Shown: one piece after another, positions 45,395 to 53,483 of the stretch | Position numbering within the stretch: the first letter of the stretch is position 1 | Layout of the letters: every line of letters begins with the position of its first letter | Assembly (NCBI RefSeq): GCF_004217135.1 | Contig: NZ_SHKK01000001.1 | Span: 5,022,001-5,086,000 of the forward strand | Reading direction: 5' to 3' | Source of the DNA: Micromonospora violae | Lineage (GTDB): Bacteria; Actinomycetota; Actinomycetes; Mycobacteriales; Micromonosporaceae | DNA length: 64,000 nucleotides | Notes under the pieces: generated by a model | Told to the model about the DNA's origin: nothing | Seen by the model: only the letters and a program-made list of their open reading frames with translations | The model's database searches: none | Made by a program: the position numbers and the translations under genes

Positions 45395-47009
45395 CGGTTA
45401 CCTCCGTGCGGTCGGTCGGCGTCGCCGACCGGAGTTGGGTCTTGCGTACCTTGCCGATCGCCGAGTACGGCAGGGCGTCGACGAACTCGACGGCGGTCGG
45501 GCACTTGAACCGGGCCAGGTTCCGTGCGCAGTGGGCGAGCAACTCCTCGCTGGTCACCGGTCGCCCTGGCGCCGGCACCACGTACGCCCGCACAGTCTCG
45601 CCGGTCCGTGGGTGCGGCACACCCAGTACCGCCGACTCGACCACCCCGGGGTGCCCGCCGAGCACCAGCTCGACCTCGTGCGGATAGACGTTGAACCCGT
45701 TGACCAGGATCAGCTCGCCGAGCCGGTCGACCAGGAAGAGGTCGCCGTCGGAGTCGGCGTAGGCGATGTCACCGGTGGCCCACCACCCGTCGGCGTCCGG
45801 GCCACCCCGCCCGTCGGGCCAGTAGCCGGTGAAGAGGTTGGGGCCGTGCACGACGATCTGCCCCGGGTCGGTGCCGGGCGCCACGTCGGAGATGTCCAGC
45901 TCATCCGGGTCGTCGTCGGGGACGGCCAGCCCGTCGCGCCACAGCTCCATCCCGTCGGCGTCGACCAGGCGTAACCGCACACCGGGCAGCGGCCGGCCGA
46001 TCGAACCGGGCTTGGCCACGCCGCCGACCAGGGTGGAGGTGAGCACCGGCGCGGTCTCGGTGAGGCCGTACCCGACGTGCACCTGATGGCCGGTGCGCTC
46101 CGTGAAGCGCGCCGCGACCCCGGGTTCGAGCGGCGCCGCGCCACAGACCGCCACCCGCACCGACCCGGTCGCCGCGCGGGCCGTGGCCGCATCGGCCCAG
46201 GTCAGGAACATCGACGGTACGCCGACCAGCACGCTGACCCGGTGCCGCGCGATTTCGTCCAGCCCCGCCGTCGGGCCTGGCTCGTCGAGCAGCACGCCCG
46301 TTGCCCCGTGGTGCACGACCGCACCGAGCCCCGAGTTGAGCCCGTACGCGTGGAACAGCGGCAACGCGAGGAGGACCGTGTCCGTCGGCCCGATCACCGG
46401 TGGGTCGATCCCGGCGACCTGTTCGTTGTTGGCGAGCAGCGCGTGGTGCGAGAGCATCGCACCCTTGGGCCGCCCCTCGGTGCCGGAGGTGTAGAGCAGT
46501 ACCGCCAGGTCGGTGCCGCCTCGTCGAGGACGGGGTGCGGCTCCGGGCGCCTCGGCGGTGGGTGGCGCGCCGAACCGGGCGACGAGCGCGGGAAGCTCGG
46601 TGGCCACCTCGGCGACCAGGTCCCGAACGCGGTCGGTGGCGATGAGCACCGACGCGCCGGAGTCGGCCAGCACGTGCCGTAGCTCCGGGGCGGTGAAGCC
46701 GGGGTTGACCGGCACGGCCACCAACCCGGCGCGGAGGGTACCGAGCCAGGCGATCACGAAGTCCGGCGTGTTGGGCAGTGCGATGGCGACGCGTGGCGGC
46801 GTACCGCCGGGGTCGGTGGGTGGCGCGGCGGCGGTGAGTCCGCGGGCGGCGGCGTCCACCGCCGCGTCCAGTTCGGACCAGCTGAGGGTGTGCTCACGCC
46901 AGTGCAGCGCGGGCTGGTCGCCGCGGTCGAGGGCCGCCCGGCGGACCCGGTCGGCGAGGTTCGGCGCGGGGCTTTCCGAGGCGTCCTGCACGGTGCTCGA
47001 GTCTGGCAC
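45384..47009 (-). CDS. Acyl-CoA synthetase (AMP-binding enzyme)
   Basis: A 541-aa ANL-family ligase, probably for a fatty or other carboxylic acid. The P-loop is LLYTSGTEGRPKGAMLSH, followed by YGLTETAPVL, TGDIAYADSDGDLFLVDR and LVNGFNVYPHEVE. The C-terminal adenylation lysine is in YSAIGKVRKTQLR. FadD-like in layout; chain length cannot be judged. The GTG at 47009 is within the arm of an inverted repeat; the GTG at 46991 is an alternative. Confidence 0.92.
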   Translation of the reverse strand: MPDSSTVQDASESPAPNLADRVRRAALDRGDQPALHWREHTLSWSELDAAVDAAARGLTAAAPPTDPGGTPPRVAIALPNTPDFVIAWLGTLRAGLVAVPVNPGFTAPELRHVLADSGASVLIATDRVRDLVAEVATELPALVARFGAPPTAEAPGAAPRPRRGGTDLAVLLYTSGTEGRPKGAMLSHHALLANNEQVAGIDPPVIGPTDTVLLALPLFHAYGLNSGLGAVVHHGATGVLLDEPGPTAGLDEIARHRVSVLVGVPSMFLTWADAATARAATGSVRVAVCGAAPLEPGVAARFTERTGHQVHVGYGLTETAPVLTSTLVGGVAKPGSIGRPLPGVRLRLVDADGMELWRDGLAVPDDDPDELDISDVAPGTDPGQIVVHGPNLFTGYWPDGRGGPDADGWWATGDIAYADSDGDLFLVDRLGELILVNGFNVYPHEVELVLGGHPGVVESAVLGVPHPRTGETVRAYVVPAPGRPVTSEELLAHCARNLARFKCPTAVEFVDALPYSAIGKVRKTQLRSATPTDRTEVTDVH

Positions 47010-47101
47010 AGCGGACGGCGACGGGCCACGCCCGACGGTCGGGGGCCGGGCCCGGAGGGCGCCGCCCGGACAGTCCCGTGTACGGGACTGTCCGCTGTGC
47101 C
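47005..47101 (-). promoter_or_regulatory. Nested inverted repeats around the acyl-CoA-ligase start
   Basis: Inner hairpin: CGGACAGTCCCG (47067-47078) and CGGGACTGTCCG (47083-47094), 12/12, loop of 4. Outer pair: GGCACAGCGGAC (47005-47016) and its complement (47090-47101), 12/12; it covers the GTG start at 47009. Inner and outer pairs share bases 47090-47094, so they compete in RNA. As DNA, the inner repeat could also be a repressor site. Confidence 0.6.
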
Positions 47102-47425
47102 ACCGGCGATCCGATCAGGTCCTGCCGATGGGACGCGCGACGCCGGCCGAGGGTAGTTCGGCCGGCCCGGCCGACCGGCCGGCGGACCGGGCCAGCCGAA
47201 CGGGCGACACGCCTTCGACCTGGGCATCCATCCCGGAACACCGGGTCGACGGAAAGTCAATCGCACACGACGGACAACCGGTCCGCCAACGGTGCGACAG
47301 AGCGGGAAATACTTCCGCCTTGTGTAACGGACTTGCCACGCGCGGGTGACGTTGGCCCTATCATCACTCGGGTCGGGTCACCCCATTTGCCGTGAGTCGA
47401 CACCCCTCAGCCCGAGGAGGCCCCC

Positions 47426-47581
47426 GTGCCTGTGAGCGCATTGGACCAGCACCTCCAGGGGACTTGCCGCCCGTCGGCAACCCCCGTGACCGTCCTGCCC
47501 GGCCGATCATCCGGTCGGTCCGCCCCGACGAGACCAAGACCGGCCCGCCCGGCATCCAACGGGACGGGGGCACCACGGTGA
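47426..47581 (+). CDS. Small ORF overlapping the bldN start (or true bldN start before a frameshift)
   Basis: GAGGAGG with 5-nt spacing precedes the GTG at 47426, the best ribosome site near bldN. The frame runs 51 codons (MPVSALDQHLQGTCRPSATP...) and ends in TGA at 47579-47581, overlapping the bldN GTG as GTGA. Codon bias does not fit all of it: from ~47461 the bldN frame has higher GC3. A -1 shift at the GGGG run (47458-47461), or a sequencing error there, would join this start to bldN. The two readings cannot be separated here. Confidence 0.45.
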   Translation: MPVSALDQHLQGTCRPSATPVTVLPGRSSGRSAPTRPRPARPASNGTGAPR

Positions 47582-48534
47582 CCACCTTTGGTTACGCGGA
47601 ACGCCCGGTCGGCCTGACCGGTCTACCGGCCCGCTCCCACGTCAACGAGCGGCCAGCAGCCCGTGCACCCATGGACGAGCAGCACGGCGGCGTCGTACGC
47701 AGTGACGGCGCGGCGCAACGGATCCGCAGCCGGCCGCACCACAACGAGCCACCGCCACGGCCCGCGGTGCCCGGTGGAAACGCGAAGCCGGCCGGTGGCC
47801 GCGTCGCCGTACCGCCCCGACCCACCATGCCCGTGCAGGGGCGTCGGATAAGCGACACACCGGCGGTCACCACCGACCCGGCGGCGGGTGAGACAGCGGT
47901 GATCCCGGCGGTGCCGGCCACCACCGCCACCACCCCGACCGGCTTCCCGAGCCGCCCGGACCCGTCCGACCCGGCGACCGAGGTCTGGACGCTGATCGAA
48001 CGGGCCCAGGCCGGCGAGTCCGAGGCGTTCGGCCTGATCTACGACCGGTACGTGGACACCGTCTTCCGGTTCGTCTACTTCCGGGTCGGCAACCGGCAAC
48101 TCGCCGAGGACCTCACCTCGGACACCTTCCTGCGCGCGCTCAAGCGGATCGGCAGCTTCACCTGGCAGGGTCGCGACCTCGGCGCCTGGTTGGTGACGAT
48201 CGCCCGCAACCTCGTGGCGGACCACTTCAAGTCGGGCCGCTACCGGCTGGAGGTGACCACCGGCGACGTGCTCGACGCCGACCGGGAGGACCGGGGCCCG
48301 GAGGGCAGCCCGGAGGCGGCGGTGGTGGAGCACATCACCAACGTCGCGCTCCTCACCGCCGTGAAGCAGCTCAACCCGGAGCAGCAGGAGTGCATTGTGC
48401 TCCGCTTCCTCCAGGGCTTCTCGGTGGCCGAGACGGCCCGCGCGATGGGCAAGAACGAGGGGGCCATCAAGGCCCTCCAGTACCGCGCCGTCCGCGCCCT
48501 GGCTCGACTCCTGCCCGACGGCTTCCAGCCGTAG
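47578..48534 (+). CDS. bldN: ECF sigma factor of the BldN type
   Basis: A sigma-70 family factor, 318 aa from the GTG at 47578. An unusually long disordered Pro/Arg-rich N-terminus (~135 residues) precedes sigma-2 (WTLIERAQAGESEAFGLIYD; FVYFRVGNRQLAEDLTSDTF; FTWQGRDLGAWLVTIARNLV) and sigma-4 (QLNPEQQECIVLRFLQGFSV; MGKNEGAIKALQYRAVRALA). The core strongly resembles Streptomyces BldN, which is made as a proprotein with an N-terminal extension and controls chaplin and rodlin genes. A matching anti-sigma gene follows. The upstream region contains a strong ribosome site for another frame, so the true start may be further left. Confidence 0.9.
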   Translation: MTTFGYAERPVGLTGLPARSHVNERPAARAPMDEQHGGVVRSDGAAQRIRSRPHHNEPPPRPAVPGGNAKPAGGRVAVPPRPTMPVQGRRISDTPAVTTDPAAGETAVIPAVPATTATTPTGFPSRPDPSDPATEVWTLIERAQAGESEAFGLIYDRYVDTVFRFVYFRVGNRQLAEDLTSDTFLRALKRIGSFTWQGRDLGAWLVTIARNLVADHFKSGRYRLEVTTGDVLDADREDRGPEGSPEAAVVEHITNVALLTAVKQLNPEQQECIVLRFLQGFSVAETARAMGKNEGAIKALQYRAVRALARLLPDGFQP

Positions 48535-48639
48535 TTTGTTACGGCGGGGCCGACGGGCGTCGATCAACGTCCGCGCAGGTCAGGCTCGGTCCCGCCCGGT
48601 GATGCCGATCACTTTCTGTAATTTCGGCTCCGCCCGGCC

Positions 48640-48668
48640 CGTAACCCGTGCCCGGTGCGCCGCGTTTC
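48640..48668 (+). promoter_or_regulatory. Possible BldN-dependent promoter for rsbN
   Basis: CGTAACC (48640-48646) is followed after exactly 16 nt by CGTTTC (48663-48668), about 155 bp before the rsbN start. From memory, sigma-BldN promoters in Streptomyces read about CGTAACC-n16-CGTTGA, and rsbN is itself a target. The -10 matches at 4 of 6. No other copy was noticed in gaps of the window. Confidence 0.55.
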
Positions 48669-48823
48669 TCCGGGTGCGACCGGTGGATGTCCCGGCAGGC
48701 CCGGGTCACCGAGGTCCGACCGGTACGCCGGCGGCACCTCACCTCCGTGGTGTCACACTGCCGCCCGGTCGCTGGCAACGACGGCGGCCGACCGGCCGTG
48801 ACCAGCGAGAGGAGGTGCCTGCG

Positions 48824-49693
48824 GTGGACAACACCCTCTTCTCCCGCCGGCGCGCGGAGCGCTTCGCGCAGCTTCTCGACGAGGCCAACGGCGCTCGGCG
48901 ACACCACGTGCGGTCCAGGGTGGACGGTCACCTCGCGCCGCTGGTCGCAGTGGGTCAACGGCTCAGCGTCGACCCCCCGGCTGTCGAGGTCGATCAGGAG
49001 TTCCGCACCGGCCTGCGGGCGATGCTGCTCGCGACCGCCGAGCGGGAAGGGCTGGGCACCACACCAGCGGCCGTCAGCGAACCGGCCGCCACCACCGCCC
49101 GTGGGCGGCTACTGCCGGTGGGTACCGCCCGGCGGGTCCGAGCCCGAGGCGCCATCCTGATCGGCATCGCCGCCGGGGCGATCGCCGTCTCCGGGATCTC
49201 GGCCGCCAGCGAGAACGCGGTGCCCGGTGACGCCCTGTACGGCATGAAGCGCTCGACCGAACGAGCGCAGCTCGCCCTGGCCAGCTCCGACATCAGCCGG
49301 GGTCAGCTCTTTTTGGACTTCGCCCGCACCAGGGTCGGCGAGGCCGCCAAGCTGCGCGGTGACCGGATCGGCTACAGCGCGGTCCTCGACGACATGGACG
49401 CCGACACCCGGCAGGGAGTTCGCCTGCTGGCCTCGGCCGCCGTGCAGCGGGCCGAACCGGGCAGCCTGGACACCCTCAACGCCTTCGTGTCGAGCCAGCG
49501 CCGGGCCGTACGTGGCCTGCTCGACGGGACCAGCCGGGTCGACCGGGAGCGCACCCAGCGGTCGCTGCTGCTGCTGGACACCATCCGGGAGCGCTCGGAC
49601 GAGGTGCGCGCGGCGATCGCCTGCGGCCTGCCGGCCCCGAGCACCAGCGACGCCCTCGGCCCGAACCCGAGCGCCTGCCCCGGGGCCCGCTGA
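48824..49693 (+). CDS. rsbN: RsbN-like membrane anti-sigma factor (DUF5667)
   Basis: A 289-aa membrane protein. A GAGGAGGT site lies ~8 nt before the GTG. The cytoplasmic part (1-108) starts MDNTLFSRRRAERFAQLLDE; one helix (109-128) crosses the membrane; the outer part (about 129-289) is DUF5667-like, with NAVPGDALYGMKRSTERAQL. In Streptomyces the gene after bldN encodes RsbN, the specific anti-sigma factor of BldN; location and topology fit. It is the likely partner of the sigma factor just upstream. It would release BldN on a developmental cue. Confidence 0.85.
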   Translation: MDNTLFSRRRAERFAQLLDEANGARRHHVRSRVDGHLAPLVAVGQRLSVDPPAVEVDQEFRTGLRAMLLATAEREGLGTTPAAVSEPAATTARGRLLPVGTARRVRARGAILIGIAAGAIAVSGISAASENAVPGDALYGMKRSTERAQLALASSDISRGQLFLDFARTRVGEAAKLRGDRIGYSAVLDDMDADTRQGVRLLASAAVQRAEPGSLDTLNAFVSSQRRAVRGLLDGTSRVDRERTQRSLLLLDTIRERSDEVRAAIACGLPAPSTSDALGPNPSACPGAR

Positions 49694-49820
49694 CCCGCGC
49701 CCCTTTACCGCACGTCCGACCGGCCGCGCCACAGTTCGCTGTGTGCCCGGCCGGTTGACCGTCTGCGGCGGATACCCTCGCGGGGGAAGCATCCGTGGCA
49801 TCGGCGAGAAGGGGAATCGC

Positions 49821-50690
49821 GTGGCGCGTAGCCGTAAGGTGACGGTCAGCACCGACGCCGAGGGGCATACCGCAGGCTGGGCGGAGACCGATCTGGCCCC
49901 GGTCCGCGCACCAGACCCGACCGCCGCCGCGTTCTTCGACGTGGACAACACCATGATGCAGGGCGCGTCGATCTACTGGTTCGCCCGGGGGCTCGCCTCC
50001 CGAAACTACGTGACCACCGCTGACCTGGCCCGATTCGCCTGGCAGCAGCTCCGTTTCCGGCTGCTGGCCCGGGAACACGCCGGTGACATGTCCCTGGCCA
50101 AGGAGGCGGCGTTGGCCTTCGTCCAGGGCTGGCGGGTCAAGGAGGTTGAGCACCTCGCCGAGGAGATCTTCGACGAGATGATGGCCCCCCGGATCTGGGC
50201 CGGCACCCACCAGCTCGCTCAGCGTCACCTGGACGCCGGTCAGCGGGTCTGGCTGGTCAGCGCCGCGCCCGTCGAAATCGGCCGGGTGATCGCCGCCCGG
50301 CTCGGTCTGACCGGCGCCATCGGCACGGTGGCCGAGGTGGTGGACGGGGCGTACACCGGGCGGTTGGTGGGTGACCTGATGCACGGGCCGGCGAAGGCCG
50401 AGGCGGTCACCCAGCTCGCCGCCGTGGAAGGGCTCGACCTGGCCCGCTGTGCGGCCTACAGCGACTCGGCGAACGACCTGCCGCTGCTGCGCGCGGTGGG
50501 CCGGGCGGTGGCCGTCAATCCGGACGGCGCCCTGCTGCGGCAGGCCCGCCAGCACGGCTGGGAGGTGCGGGACTTCCGGACCGGCCGCCGAGCGGTCAAG
50601 ATCGCCGTACCGTCGACCGCGGCGGCCGGGCTGGTCGCCGGCGCGGTCACCGCCGGCCTGGCCCTCCAGCGACGCCGCCGCGCCGGCTGA
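49821..50690 (+). CDS. HAD-IB family phosphatase (SerB-like)
   Basis: A 289-aa protein. GTG at 49821 follows AAGGGG by 6 nt. Motif I is AAFFDVDNTMMQGAS, then WLVSAAPVEIGRVIAARLGL (motif II), GPAKAEAVTQLA (Lys, motif III) and AAYSDSANDLPLLRAVG (motif IV). DxDN in motif I is normal for HAD-IB. The C-terminus has a hydrophobic helix (AAAGLVAGAVTAGLALQRRR), so it may be membrane-attached. Related to phosphoserine phosphatases and to lipid-linked enzymes; substrate unknown. It ends within a 29-bp tandem repeat. Confidence 0.88.
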   Translation: MARSRKVTVSTDAEGHTAGWAETDLAPVRAPDPTAAAFFDVDNTMMQGASIYWFARGLASRNYVTTADLARFAWQQLRFRLLAREHAGDMSLAKEAALAFVQGWRVKEVEHLAEEIFDEMMAPRIWAGTHQLAQRHLDAGQRVWLVSAAPVEIGRVIAARLGLTGAIGTVAEVVDGAYTGRLVGDLMHGPAKAEAVTQLAAVEGLDLARCAAYSDSANDLPLLRAVGRAVAVNPDGALLRQARQHGWEVRDFRTGRRAVKIAVPSTAAAGLVAGAVTAGLALQRRRRAG

Positions 50691-50780
50691 CGTCACGCGA
50701 CGCCGATCGCGCCGGCTGACGTCACGCGACGCCGATCGCGCCGGCTGGCTTCACGCGATGTCGTCGCGCCGGCTGGCTCA
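50679..50780. repeat. 29-bp tandem repeat spanning a convergent gap
   Basis: The unit begins CGCGCCGGCTGACGTCACGC and starts at 50679, 50708, 50737 and 50765 (period 29, 29, 28). The first unit contains the TGA stop of the HAD-IB gene; the fourth contains the TCA that is the reverse-strand stop of the acyltransferase gene. Units 1 and 2 are identical; 3 and 4 have a few changes. Confidence 0.88.
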
Positions 50781-51857
50781 GGGGCCGAACGGGTCGGGCC
50801 GTCGCTCCAGCAGCGTGTGCAGGGTCTGCTGGATCGTCTCCCGCACCTGGTCAGCGAGGTTGAAGACCACCAGCGGGTCGTCCGCCGAGTCGGTCAGGTG
50901 GGCGGTGGGGATCGGCGGGCAGAACTCGATCAGCCACTTGCTGGGCAGCGGCACCATGCCCAGCGGGCCGAGCAGCGGGAACGTCGGCGTGACCGGGAAG
51001 TAGGGCAGCTTGAGCAGCCGCGCCAGAGGCTTGATGTCGGCCAGCATCGGGTAGATCTCCTCGCCCCCGACGATGGCGACGGGCACGATCGGGGTGCCGG
51101 TGCGCAGCGCCGCCGAGACGAATCCGCCCCGCCCGAAGCGTTGCAGCTTGTACCGGTCGGCGTAGAGCTTGCCGATGCCCTTGAAGCCCTCGGGGAACAC
51201 CCCGACCAGGTCGCCGCCGCGGAGCAGCCGCTCGGCGTCCGGGTTGCAGGCCACCGTGCCGCCGGTCTTGCGGGCCAGCTCGGAGACCACCGGCATCCGG
51301 AAGACCAGGTCGGCGCCGAGCAGCCGCAGGTAGCGGTGGGCGGGATGCTTGTCGTGCAGCGCCGCGGAGAGGATCAGGGCGTCCAGCGCCACCGTCCCGG
51401 AGTGGTTGCCGACCACCAGGGCGGGCCCGTCCAGGGGCACGTGCTCCACCCCACTGACCTCGGTGCGGAACCAGTCCCGGTAGAGCAGCCGCAGCAGCGG
51501 GTGGAAGACCGCGTCGGTCAGCTCCGAGTCGAAGCCGAACTCGTCGACCTCGTAGTCACCGGAGAGCCGCCGGCGCAGGAACGCCAGCCCGTTCGCGACC
51601 TTGCGGTCCCAGTGGTCCCCGGGCCGGTCCGACACCGCCGGCTCGGTGCCGCCGGACACGCCGGCGTCGACCTCGTCCGAGGGCGTCGGGGCGGAGGTCG
51701 GCGTTGCGGTCGGGGTCGGGGTCGGGGTCGGCGCGACCTGCGCGGCCGGTCGATGACCGTTGCGCCGCGCCGGCTCCGCGTCCGGCGCGGGCACCTGCTG
51801 GGGTACGTCGAAACGCCCGACCGACCGCGGGTCGCGCCCCTCTTCCGGCCCACTCAC
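50778..51857 (-). CDS. Lysophospholipid acyltransferase (PlsC-like)
   Basis: A 359-aa enzyme probably adding an acyl chain to lysophosphatidate or a related lipid. An N-terminal ~75-residue disordered region has a Pro/Thr string (PTPTPTPTATPTSAPTP). The catalytic domain has NHSGTVALDAL (a spaced variant of NHx4D), GVFPEGFKGIGKLY (second motif) and TPIVPVAIVGGEE. The longer His-to-Asp spacing is shared by a group of actinobacterial PlsC-like proteins. GTG at 51857 is used. Upstream on the same strand is an SDR gene, separated by the 46-bp repeat. Confidence 0.87.
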   Translation of the reverse strand: MSGPEEGRDPRSVGRFDVPQQVPAPDAEPARRNGHRPAAQVAPTPTPTPTATPTSAPTPSDEVDAGVSGGTEPAVSDRPGDHWDRKVANGLAFLRRRLSGDYEVDEFGFDSELTDAVFHPLLRLLYRDWFRTEVSGVEHVPLDGPALVVGNHSGTVALDALILSAALHDKHPAHRYLRLLGADLVFRMPVVSELARKTGGTVACNPDAERLLRGGDLVGVFPEGFKGIGKLYADRYKLQRFGRGGFVSAALRTGTPIVPVAIVGGEEIYPMLADIKPLARLLKLPYFPVTPTFPLLGPLGMVPLPSKWLIEFCPPIPTAHLTDSADDPLVVFNLADQVRETIQQTLHTLLERRPDPFGP

Positions 51858-51870
51858 AGCGTCACCTGGG

Positions 51871-51916
51871 TTCGCGACTGCGGGGCTCGCAAGACCGGCT
51901 CACTCCTCGCGCTCAC
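51871..51916 (-). repeat. 46-bp stop-codon element, copy 2
   Basis: On the minus strand it reads GTGAGCGCGAGGAGTGAGCC to CAGTCGCGAA, 44/46 identical to 43699-43744. The TGA near its start is the stop of the SDR gene. It ends ~14 bp before the acyltransferase start. Confidence 0.9.
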
Positions 51917-52989
51917 GATGAACGCTCCCGCACCGCGGAGCGGACCTGCCGGATGCCGTCCAGGACGAGTTGCTCGGCGGCGGCCAGCTGATCCCGGGTG
52001 ACCACCACCCCACCACGGTGAGCGCGGATGAAGTCCTCGAACGCCGCCGCGGTCGAGCGGGGCGTGAAGCCGTACTCCTGCTCAAGCCGGCTGGTGTCGA
52101 CGACCCGGCCGTGCACGAAGAGGTCGACCTGGTCCAGGCCGTAGCGGCCGAAGCCCATGGTGCGGGCCAGCGCGGCGGCCCCGGAGAGACTCGGCTCCAG
52201 CACCGGCACGGCCACCCGACCGGCCCGCCGGATCGCCTGGGACAGCGACAGCACCCCGGGGCCGGCGACGTTGTACGTGCCGGGATGGTCCTCCACGATC
52301 GACCGGTGCAGCACCTCCAACGCGTCGTCGAAGTGCAGGAACTGCAAGCGGGGGTCACGGCCGAAGACGGTCGGCACGAACGGCTGCGAGAAGTAACGGG
52401 TCAGCGTGGTGTCGGCGGTCGAGCCGATGAACGGGGCGAAGCGCAGCACCGTGGCGGTGACGTCGGACCGGCGACGCCGGAAGCCACGGACGTACCCCTC
52501 AAGGTCGAGGATGTCGCGGCCGAAACCGCCACGCGGCACCTCGCGGGGTTCGGTCTCCTCGGTGAAGACGGCCGGGTCCCGGAACGACACCCCGTACGCG
52601 GCGGTCGACGAGCGGACCACGAGTTTGCGCAGCCGGGGGGCCCGCTGGCAGGCGGCGAGCAGCTGCATGCTGCCGATGACGTTCTGGTCCTTCATCGCGG
52701 ACCGGCCACCGTGCTGCGGGTCGGGTGAACTGACCAGCGCGAGGTGCACCACCGCGTCGACGTCCAGGTCGGCGAGGAGACCACCGAGCGAACCACTGTC
52801 GACGCGGAGCCGTTCGACCCGGTCCAGCAGGTCGGTGAACTCGGTGCCGGAATCCGGTGCGTCCACTCCGATGACCCGTCCGATGCGCGGGTCGGCGGCC
52901 AGTCGGGCCGCCACGTGGGCACCCAGGTAACGACCCACTCCGGTGACGACGACGACCCCCGGAGCACCTGAGGTGCCACCGGGGGTCAT
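51913..52989 (-). CDS. NAD-dependent epimerase/dehydratase (extended SDR)
   Basis: A 358-aa protein with the nucleotide loop VVVTGVGRYLGAHVA, the acidic end of strand 2 in GVDAPDSG, DVDAVVHLALVS, and the catalytic tract LVVRSSTAAYGVSFRD, where YGVS takes the place of the usual YxxxK. The catalytic Lys is not clearly in place, so classic SDR activity is doubtful. The ATG at 52989 follows AGGT by about 8 nt; the GTG at 52998 is the alternative. It precedes the acyltransferase; a shared lipid or wall role is possible but unproven. Confidence 0.86.
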   Translation of the reverse strand: MTPGGTSGAPGVVVVTGVGRYLGAHVAARLAADPRIGRVIGVDAPDSGTEFTDLLDRVERLRVDSGSLGGLLADLDVDAVVHLALVSSPDPQHGGRSAMKDQNVIGSMQLLAACQRAPRLRKLVVRSSTAAYGVSFRDPAVFTEETEPREVPRGGFGRDILDLEGYVRGFRRRRSDVTATVLRFAPFIGSTADTTLTRYFSQPFVPTVFGRDPRLQFLHFDDALEVLHRSIVEDHPGTYNVAGPGVLSLSQAIRRAGRVAVPVLEPSLSGAAALARTMGFGRYGLDQVDLFVHGRVVDTSRLEQEYGFTPRSTAAAFEDFIRAHRGGVVVTRDQLAAAEQLVLDGIRQVRSAVRERSS

Positions 52990-53111
52990 CTGACGCACCT
53001 ACCCCGGCAGGGAGGACCGAGCCGGGACGACCACGGCCTGATCACCTGAGCCTCCGGAGATCGACAGTTAGGCAAGTGACGCCGCACGCCGGGCTGTGCG
53101 CCCGGCGGCGA

Positions 53112-53213
53112 TCACTTGCCGAGACGGCGACGCTGGACGCGGGTCTTGCGCAGCAGCTTGCGGTGCTTCTTCTTAGCCATGCGCTTACGGCGCTTCTTGA
53201 CCACCGAGCCCAT
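53112..53213 (-). CDS. Small ribosomal protein bS22 / AURKAIP1-like (33 aa)
   Basis: Translates as [20 protein letters not shown], then [13 protein letters not shown] and stop: a 33-residue, very basic protein with the AURKAIP1/COX24 motif [20 protein letters not shown]. It is the actinobacterial bS22-type ribosomal protein, located in the 30S subunit of mycobacteria. A GAAAGG site lies about 7 nt before the ATG. It is divergent from nothing close; the HTH gene lies upstream on the same strand. Confidence 0.93.
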   Translation of the reverse strand: MGSVVKKRRKRMAKKKHRKLLRKTRVQRRRLGK

Positions 53214-53401
53214 ACGACAGCCTTTCGATACAACGTGCGGGGCGGACCGGATGACACCACGCAGGTGGCGACGGCGACCGCTTGCGGACAACGGACCGGA
53301 CCAGTCTGGGCGGCGGGGCGCACCGGTGGGGTCTCGGTCGGGCTCCAGGGTAGCCGCAGGGCGTCAGCCGGACCAACGCGCCCCCGTCGTGGCCGCCCAC
53401 G

Positions 53402-53444
53402 GTGCGCGACTGCGGAGCTCGCGAGCGCGCTACCTACGCTCACC
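53402..53444 (-). repeat. Degenerate third copy of the 46-bp element
   Basis: The minus strand reads GTGAGCGTAGGTAGCGCGCT, then CGCGAGCTCCGCAGTCGCGC. It keeps the ends and the CGAGCnCCGCAGTCGCG core of the 46-bp element but differs in the middle. It lies 40 bp beyond the HTH stop, before the bS22 gene. Confidence 0.6.
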
Positions 53445-53483
53445 GATGCCCGTCAACCGGCGATCGGCGGGCGCCGCGGTGAC

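Noticed and set aside
47332..47365. Housekeeping promoter TTGCCA...TATCAT before bldN
   Set aside because: The spacing is about 20 nt, too long for a confident -35/-10 pair; the 47102-47425 gap shows nothing firmer.
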